Origin: Terriglobia bacterium
GTDB taxonomy: Bacteria > Acidobacteriota > Terriglobia > Terriglobales > Acidobacteriaceae
Reading direction: 5' to 3'
Assembly (NCBI GenBank): GCA_020073645.1
Contig: JAIQET010000001.1
Coordinates: 62,001-126,000 of the forward strand
Length of the DNA stretch: 64,000 nt
The notes under the pieces were generated by a model. The model did not search any database, was not told the origin of the DNA, and saw nothing but the letters and a program-made list of their open reading frames with translations. Shown in pieces: positions 24,857 through 32,586 of this stretch; positions within the stretch are counted from its first letter, which is position 1; every line of letters begins with the position of its first letter. The position numbers and the translations under genes are program-made.

Positions 24857-25843
24857 CTAGACGTATCCGTTTCCCTGGAACCACTCCACGGCCCGGCGCA
24901 GGGCTCCGTCGACAGGAACGGTTTTCCAGCCCAGTTCGCGCTCGGCTTTGGCCGAGGAGACAAACATTTTCTTCCGCCCCATGCGGACTGCATCCAGGGT
25001 GATGCGCGGCTCGCGACGCAGCAGCAGCCCAGTCACGACCGTGTCCACCACACCGCTGGCCAGTGCCACCGCGTAAGGGAGCCTCACCTTTGGCGAAGGC
25101 AGTCCCGTAATCGCGGCGAGTTTATCCAGAATCTGTTTCAGGGTCAGGTTCTCGCCGCCCAGGATATAGCGTTCGCCGCTTCGTCCCCGCTCCAGCGCCG
25201 CCACGTGGCCGCGGGCGCATTCCTTCACATCCACCAGGTTCAAGCCGGTGTCCACGTAGGCGGGAAACTTCTTTTTCAGGAAGTCCACGATGATGCGTCC
25301 CGTAGGCGTCGGCTTGATGTCCTGCTCGCCCACAGGCGTGGTGGGGTTCACCACCACCACATCCATTCCGCTCTTCCCCGCCTTGATCGCCACTTCTTCC
25401 GCCATGAACTTCGAGCGTTTGTAGTGGCCAATCATGCTGTCAAGCAAGACCGGAGAGTTCTCGTCCGCAGGCTGACCGTTCGACGTGAAACCCATGGTCG
25501 CCACGCTTGAGGTGTAAACCACCCGGCGCACTCGATTGTTGCGCGCGGCTTGCAGGACGGCGCGCGTCCCGTCGACGTTGGCACGGTACATCTGCTCGGG
25601 ATCGCGAATCCAGAGCCGGTAATCGGCGGCGACGTGAAACAGCACATCACAGCCCGCCATCACCTTTTCGAGTGACGCGGGATCACGCAGGTCGCCGACC
25701 ACCCGCTCCGCCTTCAACCCCTCGATATTCTTGGGATTGCTGCTGGAGCGCACCAGCAGCCGCAGTTCGGCACCCTGCTCGGCCAAAACCTGTGCGACGT
25801 GGCTGCCTACAAACCCCGTCGCGCCTGTGACGAAAACCAGCAT
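24857..25843 (-). CDS. hpnA: Hopanoid-associated sugar epimerase HpnA
   Basis: A 328-residue extended short-chain dehydrogenase with FVTGATGFVGSHVAQVL, the catalytic Tyr-Lys in HYKRSK and the characteristic NPTTPVGEQDIKPTPTG block of HpnA. The family is consistently found in hopanoid loci; its exact substrate is not settled. The start ATG 25843 is embedded in a heptanucleotide repeat (CTAAATG units), so there is no normal Shine-Dalgarno. Confidence 0.9.
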   Translation of the reverse strand: MLVFVTGATGFVGSHVAQVLAEQGAELRLLVRSSSNPKNIEGLKAERVVGDLRDPASLEKVMAGCDVLFHVAADYRLWIRDPEQMYRANVDGTRAVLQAARNNRVRRVVYTSSVATMGFTSNGQPADENSPVLLDSMIGHYKRSKFMAEEVAIKAGKSGMDVVVVNPTTPVGEQDIKPTPTGRIIVDFLKKKFPAYVDTGLNLVDVKECARGHVAALERGRSGERYILGGENLTLKQILDKLAAITGLPSPKVRLPYAVALASGVVDTVVTGLLLRREPRITLDAVRMGRKKMFVSSAKAERELGWKTVPVDGALRRAVEWFQGNGYV

Positions 25844-25844
25844 T

Positions 25845-25942
25845 TAGCATTTAGCACTTAGCAATTAGCACTTGGCCCACCAGCCTGCTTCCTGACCGCA
25901 AAGCTGGATTGGCTAACTACCAAGTGCCAAGTGCTAATTGCT
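25845..25942. repeat. Heptanucleotide hairpin element H1 (unit TTAGCAN)
   Basis: Left arm of TTAGCAT, TTAGCAC, TTAGCAA, TTAGCAC units, about 45 bases of spacer, and a right arm of inverted units (AGTGCTAATTGCTA). The arms pair to form a long hairpin. One arm touches the hpnA start codon and the other directly follows the TAA of the neighbouring small gene. It fills the whole intergenic gap. Confidence 0.7.
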
Positions 25943-25943
25943 A

Positions 25944-26390
25944 TTACTCCAGTTTCTCCGGCTGCAGCGAAATGTCGCTTTCTCCGGCCGCCTTCTTCTC
26001 CCAATATTGGCGGACCCACGTCTCCCAGCTCTTGCCGGCGGCCATGTCGCGGCCGGTGAAGGCCAAAGCGGCAATGTCGGCGTAGCATATGGAGGTCTTC
26101 GGACTGCCATCCTTGGGCAACAGGCGCACGATAGAGTCGGCGAGCGTTTTCCCGGCGCGACGATCGAAAATGTAGCCTTCTACCTTGCTGCCGTCTTTGC
26201 GGGTGATCAGGACATCTCCGCGGTAGTCGAAGGCGTGCTCCAGGGCCGTGAGCAACTCTTCCGCAGTCGCCAGCTCCGGCACCCATCCTTCCAGTTTGTC
26301 CCGGGTCGCGCCCGGTACTACCTCTAGCACATTTGGATTCGTGATTTCGGTCGTGGCTGGCAGAGTCCGACCTGCTTCTCTTCCGCTCAA
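25944..26390 (-). CDS. Conserved-looking small protein coupled to hpnH, unknown function
   Basis: A 148-residue cytoplasmic protein. The TTG 26390 start overlaps the hpnH stop by 4 bases and has GAGGAG 8 bases upstream, which supports this unusual codon. The middle (DVLITRKDGSKVEGYIFDRR, SICYADIAALAFTGRD) looks like a small SH3/Sm-like beta barrel; the rest is helical (WETWVRQYWEKKAAGE). No catalytic motif or membrane segment is seen. Its place between hpnH and hpnA, with translational coupling, argues for a role in adenosylhopane formation or handling. Confidence 0.7.
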   Translation of the reverse strand: MSGREAGRTLPATTEITNPNVLEVVPGATRDKLEGWVPELATAEELLTALEHAFDYRGDVLITRKDGSKVEGYIFDRRAGKTLADSIVRLLPKDGSPKTSICYADIAALAFTGRDMAAGKSWETWVRQYWEKKAAGESDISLQPEKLE

Positions 26391-27508
26391 ACCCGGGTCT
26401 CCTCAGCGACATCGGTATTGATCTGCACCAGAGGGTTGAAGGCGTGGACAGGGCGCACCGGTTCGTTCAACAATTCCGCGGCGGATGGATCCTTGTAGCC
26501 GCTGCCGGCCATGGCGCGCACGGTTTGCCACAAGCCGCCCAGCGAGCTGAAGGTATGGTTCACCGCGGACGCTTCGTAGCCGCTGTGCACCATGCAGTTG
26601 GCACACTTGGGATTGCCGGATTCCGTTCCGTAGCGCTCCCACTCTGTGGTCGCCAACAGCTCCGCAAAGCTGTCAGCATAGCCGTCTTGCAGCAGATAGC
26701 AGGGCTTTTGCCACCCGAAGACGTTGAATGTCGGCATGCCCCAGGGGGTGCAGGCATAATCGCGCTTGCCCATCAGGAATTCCAGAAACAGCGGCGACAT
26801 GTTGAAACGCCAGTCGGGCTTGCGATTCGACAAGATGGCGCGAAATAGCCGCCGGGTGCGGGCGCGTCCCAGGAAGTGGCTCTGGTCGGGCGCTTTTTCA
26901 TAGGAGTAGCCGGGTGAAAGCATCATGCCTTCGACACCGAGTTCCGTCATTTCGTCGAAGAAGGCACGCACGCTCTTGGCATCGGCGCCATCAAACAGCG
27001 TGGTGTTGGTGGTGACGCGGAAACCGCGCGCCAAGGCTTCCTTGATCCCCTCCAGGGCCTTGTCGTATCCGCCTTCCAGGCACACCGAAAAATCATGATG
27101 CTCGCGCTGGCCGTCCATGTGCACCGAGAAGGTCAGATACTTGCTCGGAGTAAAGAGATGGATTTTCTCTTTCAGCAGCAGCGCATTGGTACACAGGTAA
27201 ATGTATTTCTTGCGTGCCACCAGGCCGGCGACAATTTCGTCGATCTGCGGATGCAGCAGCGGTTCACCGCCCGGGATGGCCACCGTCGGCGTGCCGCACT
27301 CATCCACTGCGCGAAAGCACTCCTCTGGACTGAGCTGCATTTTCAGCACGTGGCCGGGGTACTGGATCTTGCCGCAGCCCGCGCAGGCCAGATTGCAGCG
27401 GAACAACGGCTCCAGCATGAGCACGAGCGGGTACTGCTTGCGTCCCTTGAGCTTCTGCTTGAGGACGTAAGTGGCTACCGTCCACATTTGGGAAACTGGT
27501 ACGGCCAT
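26387..27508 (-). CDS. hpnH: Adenosylhopane synthase HpnH (radical SAM)
   Basis: A 373-residue radical SAM enzyme with the cluster motif RCNLACAGCGK (CX3CX2C) at about residue 37-48, GGEPLLHPQIDEIV, and the family-typical C-terminal cysteines around YACTPWGMPTFN and PKCANCMVHSGYEASAV. HpnH joins the 5'-deoxyadenosyl radical to diploptene to make adenosylhopane, the first step of side-chain extension. A heptad hairpin separates it from shc upstream; the downstream small gene is coupled by 4 bases. Confidence 0.95.
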   Translation of the reverse strand: MAVPVSQMWTVATYVLKQKLKGRKQYPLVLMLEPLFRCNLACAGCGKIQYPGHVLKMQLSPEECFRAVDECGTPTVAIPGGEPLLHPQIDEIVAGLVARKKYIYLCTNALLLKEKIHLFTPSKYLTFSVHMDGQREHHDFSVCLEGGYDKALEGIKEALARGFRVTTNTTLFDGADAKSVRAFFDEMTELGVEGMMLSPGYSYEKAPDQSHFLGRARTRRLFRAILSNRKPDWRFNMSPLFLEFLMGKRDYACTPWGMPTFNVFGWQKPCYLLQDGYADSFAELLATTEWERYGTESGNPKCANCMVHSGYEASAVNHTFSSLGGLWQTVRAMAGSGYKDPSAAELLNEPVRPVHAFNPLVQINTDVAEETRV

Positions 27509-27564
27509 TATTTGTTGCCCGCCTCTCGGTGTACTGCTACCAGCTGCGTCTTAACTGCCTGAAG

Positions 27565-27664
27565 GCAATTAGCACTTAGCAATTAGCATTTAGCCCATGA
27601 AGTGCCTTGCCGATCCCCGGTAAGAATCTTCGCTGGCTAATTGCTAAGTGCTAACTGCTAATTG
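27565..27664. repeat. Heptanucleotide hairpin element H2 (unit TTAGCAN)
   Basis: A second element of the same design: units TTAGCAC, TTAGCAA, TTAGCAT, TTAGCCC, about 35 bases of spacer, and inverted units CTAATTG, CTAAGTG, CTAACTG, CTAATTG. The right arm runs into shc and encodes its last residues (Ile-Ser-Ser) and its TAG stop. Confidence 0.72.
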
Positions 27665-29627
27665 CCGCGCTTCCCGCCATCACCTTCTTGTACGTGGTCA
27701 GCGCGATCAGCGGGAAGTACTGCCGGTACATGTGATACATCAGGTAAAACACGCGCGGGAAGCCGGTTCCGGTGAAATAAGGCTCATCCCACGAGCCGTC
27801 TTTTTTCTGCGTACGCAACAGGTAGGCAATCCCGCGCGCTACACAGTCGCTGCGCGTGTCATTGGCGGCCAGCAAGCCCATGACCGCCCACGCGGTCTGC
27901 GATGGTGTGCTCGGTCCCACGCCCTTGGTGGTGGGATCGTCGTAGGAATCGCAAGTCTCTCCCCAGCCGCCGTCGGCATTCTGCACCATGCGCAGCCACT
28001 CGGCCGCCTGCTGAATGTAGGGCTCGTGGTGGTCCACGCCCATGGCTTCCAGGCCGCGCAGCACCTGCATGGTGCCGTAGACGTAGTTCACGCCCCAGCG
28101 CCCGAACCAGGAACCGTCGGGTTCCTGCTCGTCGCGGATAAACTTCAGCGCCTTCTTCACCGCGGGATGGTTCTTGTCATAGCCGTAGGCGGCCAGCATC
28201 TCCAGGATGCGCCCGGTGATATCCACCGTTGCCGGATCGAGCATGGCGTTGTGATCGGCAAATGGGATGTACTGGAACACCATGCGGTTGTTGTTCTTGT
28301 CGAACGACGCCCAGCCTCCGTCGCGGCATTGCATGGAGAAGATCCAATCAATGGCCCGCTGCACCGACTCGCGCTGGTAGCGGCCGTTGGGATGCTCCAC
28401 CTGGCCTAGGGCAAGGCACACCATGGCGCTGTCATCCACGTCAGGATAAAACTCGTTGTTGAACTCGAAGTACCAACCCCCGGGTTGTCCCTTTTTGTTT
28501 TTCACTTTCCAGTCGCCGACGGTGCGCACCTGCTTCTGCAAGATCCAGTCGGCGCACTTCACCATGCGGGGATCGTTCGCCGGCACCCCGCTCTCGCCCA
28601 AGGCGTACAAGGCATACGCCGTGTCCCAGACTGGCGACATGCAAGGCTGCATGCGGAAGGTGTCGCCTTCCTCGATGCCCAGCCTTTCGAATTCATCCAG
28701 AGCGCGAATCACCTGGGGATCGTCCACGGAATAGCCGAGGCAGCGCAGCGCGATGATGGCATTCATCATGGAGGGATAAATCGCGCCCAGCCCGTCGCTC
28801 ATCTCGAAGTGCTCCAGCAGCCACTTCTCCGCGCTCTTCAACGCGATCGAGCGCAGCGGCCGGATGTGCACCCGCTCCGCCCAGTGGGCCAGCCGATCCA
28901 GCACCAGGAAGAAGTTGCGCCACGAAACCAGCTTTTTACTCCAGTGCAGGTGCATGCGCGACTTGTCGCGCCCGCCCACGAAGAGTTCTTCGACACCCAT
29001 CTCGTCGGGAATTTTCTTGAACGGCTTCTTGGCGTAGCAAATCGAGAGCGGCACCAGGATGGCACGCGACCACGAAGAAATTTCGTAGATGTTGAACCAG
29101 AACCACTTGGGAAACAGCACGATTTCCGGCGGTATGGCGGGAACTGCGTCGTAATCGTACTGGCCGAAGAAGCAGAGATAGATCTTGGTAAAAGTATTGA
29201 CTTCGGTGACGCCGCCCATCTCCAGAATCTTCTTGCGGGCACGCGCCAGCGCGGGATGATCGGCGGTGTAGCCGGCCAGCTTCAGCCCGAAGTAGGCCTT
29301 GACCGAAGCGCTGATATTCGACGGCCCGGCGGCATAGATGCTCCAGCCGCCGTCCTCGTTCTGGTGTTGCAGAATGTAGTTCGCGGCCTTGCGAAAGCGC
29401 TCAGGATTGCCCGTACCCAGCAAGGTGTGCAGCAGGATATAGTCGGATTCGAGCGTCGTATCCGCTTCCAGTTCGCCGCACCAGTAGCCCTGCTCGTGCT
29501 GTTGCGAGAACAAGTGTTTGCGGGCGCCATCGACCGCCGCCGCAACCCGGCTGGCAAGATCGTCGATTCTTCCGAAACGCAGTTGCGGTGGGGCAGATCT
29601 GGATGGCGACGGGGAGGTATCGTCCAT
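27651..29627 (-). CDS. shc: Squalene-hopene cyclase
   Basis: A 658-residue squalene-hopene cyclase. The protonating DXDD motif is present as DVDDSA near residue 395, and several QW repeats are visible (QNEDGGWSIY, QCRDGGWASF, QNADGGWGET, QKKDGSWDE). The enzyme is a monotopic inner-membrane protein that folds squalene into hopene or hopanol. The last codons and the stop lie in the heptad repeat, so the C-terminus AISS was probably rewritten by the repeat. The gene follows ispH by only 9 bases. Confidence 0.97.
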   Translation of the reverse strand: MDDTSPSPSRSAPPQLRFGRIDDLASRVAAAVDGARKHLFSQQHEQGYWCGELEADTTLESDYILLHTLLGTGNPERFRKAANYILQHQNEDGGWSIYAAGPSNISASVKAYFGLKLAGYTADHPALARARKKILEMGGVTEVNTFTKIYLCFFGQYDYDAVPAIPPEIVLFPKWFWFNIYEISSWSRAILVPLSICYAKKPFKKIPDEMGVEELFVGGRDKSRMHLHWSKKLVSWRNFFLVLDRLAHWAERVHIRPLRSIALKSAEKWLLEHFEMSDGLGAIYPSMMNAIIALRCLGYSVDDPQVIRALDEFERLGIEEGDTFRMQPCMSPVWDTAYALYALGESGVPANDPRMVKCADWILQKQVRTVGDWKVKNKKGQPGGWYFEFNNEFYPDVDDSAMVCLALGQVEHPNGRYQRESVQRAIDWIFSMQCRDGGWASFDKNNNRMVFQYIPFADHNAMLDPATVDITGRILEMLAAYGYDKNHPAVKKALKFIRDEQEPDGSWFGRWGVNYVYGTMQVLRGLEAMGVDHHEPYIQQAAEWLRMVQNADGGWGETCDSYDDPTTKGVGPSTPSQTAWAVMGLLAANDTRSDCVARGIAYLLRTQKKDGSWDEPYFTGTGFPRVFYLMYHMYRQYFPLIALTTYKKVMAGSAAISS

Positions 29628-29636
29628 AATAAGCTT

Positions 29637-30611
29637 TTACTCCGCGGTCACTCCCGTGGGGGCACTGGCGATGGCCTCCACGATCTCTGGGGGTAGACCG
29701 AAGCGCACGTTCTCGGGCATGACCTCGACTTCCTTCACGTTGTCAAAGCCCTTGGTGCCCAGGAACGTCACAACTTCTTCTACTAAACATTCCGGAGCCG
29801 AGGCCCCTGCCGTCAAAGCGATGGTCTTGACCCCATCCAGCCACTCCGGCTTGATATTGCGAAAACTGTCTATTAGATGCGAACTCGTGCCCAGGTTGCG
29901 CGCCACTTCCACCAGGCGGTTGGAATTGGAGCTGTTATCGGAGCCCACCACCAGCAACAGGTCGGCGTCGGAAGCCACCTGCTTCACGGCGACCTGGCGA
30001 TTCTCTGTGGCATAGCAGATGTCCTGCGCCGCCGGCCCCTTGATGTTGGGGAACCTTTCGCGCAAGGCCGCGATGATGTCCTTGGTCTCATCCAGGCTGA
30101 GAGTGGTCTGGGTCAGGTAGGCAATGCGGTCGGGATCGGGCACGGTCAAGGATTTCACCTGCTCGGGTGAGCCCACCACCTGGGTCACAATCGGAGCCTC
30201 ACCCAGCGTGCCGATCACCTCATCGTGGTCGCGGTGGCCGATCAGAATGAGGGAGTACCCTTCCTTGGCGAACTTGACCGCCTCCACGTGCACCTTGGTG
30301 ACCAGCGGGCAGGTGGCGTCAATCACCCGCAGCTTGCGCTGCTCACTGGCCTCGCGAACCTCTGGAGAGACGCCGTGGGCGCTGTAAATCACCCGCTCGC
30401 CTGCCGGGACCTCGTCCACGCTGTCCACAAAAATGGCGCCCTTGCCCTGCAGTTCCTCGACCACAAACCGGTTGTGCACGATTTCTTTGCGGACGTAGAT
30501 CGGCGGGCCGAAGGCCTCCAGCGCGATGCGGACAATGTCAATGGCGCGTACTACCCCCGCGCAGAAGCCCCGCGGCTTCAACAGCAATAATGTCTTCCCA
30601 TCCTCAAACAC
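29637..30611 (-). CDS. ispH: 4-hydroxy-3-methylbut-2-enyl diphosphate reductase IspH
   Basis: A 324-residue Fe-S reductase of the MEP pathway that makes IPP and DMAPP. The cluster cysteines are in PRGFCAGVVRA, DATCPLVTKVH and GASAPECLVEEV, with the active-site SAHGV and the TQTTLS block also present. The ORF track starts at TTG 30692, but GTG 30611 is preferred: AAGGA lies 7 bases upstream, the product then begins close to LLLLKPRGFCAG as in the family, and the TTG coincides with a likely -35 box. It leads the hopanoid gene string and feeds its isoprenoid supply. Confidence 0.92.
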   Translation of the reverse strand: MFEDGKTLLLLKPRGFCAGVVRAIDIVRIALEAFGPPIYVRKEIVHNRFVVEELQGKGAIFVDSVDEVPAGERVIYSAHGVSPEVREASEQRKLRVIDATCPLVTKVHVEAVKFAKEGYSLILIGHRDHDEVIGTLGEAPIVTQVVGSPEQVKSLTVPDPDRIAYLTQTTLSLDETKDIIAALRERFPNIKGPAAQDICYATENRQVAVKQVASDADLLLVVGSDNSSNSNRLVEVARNLGTSSHLIDSFRNIKPEWLDGVKTIALTAGASAPECLVEEVVTFLGTKGFDNVKEVEVMPENVRFGLPPEIVEAIASAPTGVTAE

Positions 30612-30663
30612 AGTGATGTCCTTGCTCCTTAGGCTACACTTTTCCCACGGAAGGTTAGTTATT

Positions 30664-30692
30664 AAATTACCGGAAAGTATCCTTTTGGTCAA
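30664..30692 (-). promoter_or_regulatory. Likely promoter of the ispH-shc-hpn gene string
   Basis: On the minus strand TTGACC (30692-30687), a 17-base spacer and TAATTT (30669-30664), about 50 bases before the preferred ispH start. The -35 is 5/6 consensus, the -10 weaker. The position fits transcription of the hopanoid operon. Confidence 0.45.
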
Positions 30693-30752
30693 TGTAAGCC
30701 GCTGAAAGAGAGAGGATTAGCAGCGGTTGGGGATAATTACGGGGTGAATGGC

Positions 30753-30805
30753 GTACCAGCGGTAGCGCCGGCATCCCGCCGGCCAGTCGGACGCCGGCGC
30801 AGTCG
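30753..30805 (-). repeat. Dispersed GCCGGCG repeat, family R1 (copy 4)
   Basis: GGTAGCGCCGGCATCCCGCCGGC followed by GGACGCCGGCGCAGTCGAAG, in the opposite orientation to copies 1-3. It separates the hopanoid operon promoter from the toxin gene. Confidence 0.65.
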
Positions 30806-30815
30806 AAGATGCCGG

Positions 30816-31100
30816 TCAGAACTGTTCCGGCCACTTACGGGCGGCATGCAGGACCGCGAGGATTTCAACCCGTCCCCGCAGTTGCCGATAAGCCACGATA
30901 AACGGCGTGCCCAGAACCACCAGTTCCCTGGTTCCTTCCACGCGACCCGGACGTCCCAGGAGCGGATGCTTTTCCAGGAACTCGACCGCCGAGAAGGTCC
31001 GCTCCAGAATTGTGTCCGCTGCCTTGGGGTTGTCTTCGGCGATGTATTCGTAGCCAGACCGCAAGTGGCTGACCGCAAGTGCGGTCCAGCTTATCCTCAC
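30816..31100 (-). CDS. RelE/ParE-family toxin
   Basis: A 94-residue ParE/RelE-fold protein: ISWTALAVSHLRSGYEYIAEDNPKAA at the N-terminus, HPLLGRPGRVEGTRELVV in the middle and YRQLRGRVEILAVLHAARKWP at the end, the standard order of this toxin fold. ParE members poison gyrase, RelE members cleave mRNA; the sequence alone does not decide. It overlaps the preceding antitoxin gene by 4 bases. Confidence 0.85.
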   Translation of the reverse strand: MRISWTALAVSHLRSGYEYIAEDNPKAADTILERTFSAVEFLEKHPLLGRPGRVEGTRELVVLGTPFIVAYRQLRGRVEILAVLHAARKWPEQF

Positions 31101-31336
31101 CGGCTCCGCCAGCGCGCAGCGAGTCTCTTGACCTTGGAGTGGTCGGTCAACTTCCGCGAGTTAGCTTGTCGCAGGCCTTCTTGAATCTGACCAACCTGCC
31201 ACTGCTGGACTTCGAGGTAGTTCGTTACTGCCTCATTCAGCAGGTAACTGCGGTCGCGGTCTTGCACCTGGGCCAGAGTATCCAGTGCGCTCACCTTCTT
31301 CGCGTCCAGGCGAAAAGTGATTGTTTGCTTGTCCAT
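31097..31336 (-). CDS. Ribbon-helix-helix (CopG-type) antitoxin
   Basis: A 79-residue protein starting at ATG 31336 (MDKQTITFRLDAKKV). The strand TITFRLDA followed by two helices ending DRSYLLNEAVTNYLE is the RHH DNA-binding fold; the C-terminal tail wraps the toxin in this class. It precedes and overlaps the ParE/RelE toxin. The 21-bp palindrome just upstream is its probable operator. The open frame upstream of ATG 31336 crosses that operator and is not coding. Confidence 0.85.
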   Translation of the reverse strand: MDKQTITFRLDAKKVSALDTLAQVQDRDRSYLLNEAVTNYLEVQQWQVGQIQEGLRQANSRKLTDHSKVKRLAARWRSR

Positions 31337-31363
31337 ACGCTCTGTATAATACTTTATATTCTT

Positions 31364-31384
31364 GTGTATTACAATGTAATACAC
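31364..31384. promoter_or_regulatory. 21-bp palindromic operator between divergent antitoxin genes
   Basis: GTGTATTACA-a-TGTAATACAC is a perfect 10-bp inverted repeat. It overlaps a minus-strand -35 (TTGTAA) set 17 bases from TATTAT before the RHH antitoxin gene. On the other side lies the higA-like gene at 31426. Confidence 0.72.
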
Positions 31385-31425
31385 GGCAACAGACCGGTAC
31401 TCAGGACTGTCACCAGGAGTTGTCT

Positions 31426-31731
31426 ATGCGGACCCACAATCCACCACATCCCGGCTTGGTCCCTCGCGAGTATCTCGGAGACATGGCCGTTTCCCGAGCA
31501 GCAGCACATCTCAGGGTAACCCGAGTAACGCTCTCGCGGGTGCTGAACGGAAAGTCAGGGATCTCCGCCAGCATGGCCCTCCGGCTGGCGGCTGCCCTAG
31601 GCACTTCCCCAGAACTCTGGATGAGCATGCAGGCGCAGTATGACCTCTGGCGGGCACGGCGGAGCCGGCAGCCGGCAGTCAGACGCTTGCCCCACGTAGC
31701 GGGCTCACGGACCGCGGAGTTGCATGCCTAG
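31426..31731 (+). CDS. HigA-family HTH protein without an adjacent toxin
   Basis: A 101-residue XRE protein with the HigA start HNPPHPGLVPREYLGD and the helix-turn-helix AAAHLRVTRVTLSRVLNGKSGIS. ATG 31426 has AGGAG 7 bases upstream. HigB normally sits directly upstream of such genes, but only 89 bases and the divergent RHH gene lie there, so this is an orphan antitoxin. It might have lost its toxin or act as a regulator at the shared palindrome. Confidence 0.82.
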   Translation: MRTHNPPHPGLVPREYLGDMAVSRAAAHLRVTRVTLSRVLNGKSGISASMALRLAAALGTSPELWMSMQAQYDLWRARRSRQPAVRRLPHVAGSRTAELHA

Positions 31732-31753
31732 TGGATAGGGAGATTGTACGGCG

Positions 31754-32581
31754 ATGGATGTCGTCCTTGACCTCGATTTGGATTTCTTTGTTTGGCCAAA
31801 AATCCACTACCCACACTGGAAAGGCCGGGCACCGCTACGGGAATGTCCCCATGTAGCCTCTGCAGAATCTGTCCGCACGTTTCTCGAACAGCGCTGTCAT
31901 CTAAGCAAGGACAGTTACGTTTTGGGGCAGGAGTTCAGAGATCACCATCACGCTTTCTATGAATGGCGACGCTGGCTGTTGGACGGTAGATTGACCGCAC
32001 CGTTTGTGGTCGTCCACGTTGACGCCCACGCAGACCTCGGAGTCGGTTCTTCTGCATGGAAATACCTCGAAACGGAGCTGCTCGGTCTGCCCCTCGCAGA
32101 GCGGGCCAAGCCCCGACGCGGCAAGAACGGCCTAAACCTCGCCAATTACTTGCTATTTGCGATCGCAAATCGGTGGGTACACGAACTCACGTATGTGTAT
32201 CCGACGAATCCGTCACCGCCCAGTCCAGTTCGGCAGAGGAATCCCGCCGTACCATCGATCGAGGACATTGCCAAAGAACTAGGCGGCATAGATGGATACG
32301 ATGACGATCAACCGCCCACAAATGACGTTCCGGCTTGTTGCTTCGAGAATGAGGATTGGAAGACCGAAAAGATTCAGCTAAAGCACTATCGTCCACAAGA
32401 TTGGCCTAATCGCTCCAAGTCCATTGGCCTTGAACCCTCCGTGCCATTCCATTGGGCGGCGGGTCGTGAGTTTCAATTCAAAGGATTCACGCACATGGTC
32501 GTCTCACAATCTCCCCGATATACTCCAGAATCTGCAGACGCACTCCTCCCGGTGATTCGAGAGTATTTTCGTCCAGAGTGA
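31754..32581 (+). CDS. UPF0489 family protein
   Basis: A 275-residue protein with two acidic, metal-site-like motifs, DLDLDFFVWP near the start and VVHVDAHADLGVG around residue 95, as found in UPF0489 proteins, whose fold is thought to relate to arginase/deacetylase-like hydrolases. The activity is not known. Base composition by eye is lower in GC than neighbouring housekeeping genes and the gene sits directly after toxin-antitoxin genes, so acquisition by transfer is likely. Confidence 0.7.
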   Translation: MDVVLDLDLDFFVWPKIHYPHWKGRAPLRECPHVASAESVRTFLEQRCHLSKDSYVLGQEFRDHHHAFYEWRRWLLDGRLTAPFVVVHVDAHADLGVGSSAWKYLETELLGLPLAERAKPRRGKNGLNLANYLLFAIANRWVHELTYVYPTNPSPPSPVRQRNPAVPSIEDIAKELGGIDGYDDDQPPTNDVPACCFENEDWKTEKIQLKHYRPQDWPNRSKSIGLEPSVPFHWAAGREFQFKGFTHMVVSQSPRYTPESADALLPVIREYFRPE

Positions 32582-32586
32582 CATTC

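Noticed and set aside
25845-27664. TTAGCAN arrays as a CRISPR array
   Set aside because: Units are only 7 bases, contiguous, without unique spacers; the arms pair as hairpins.
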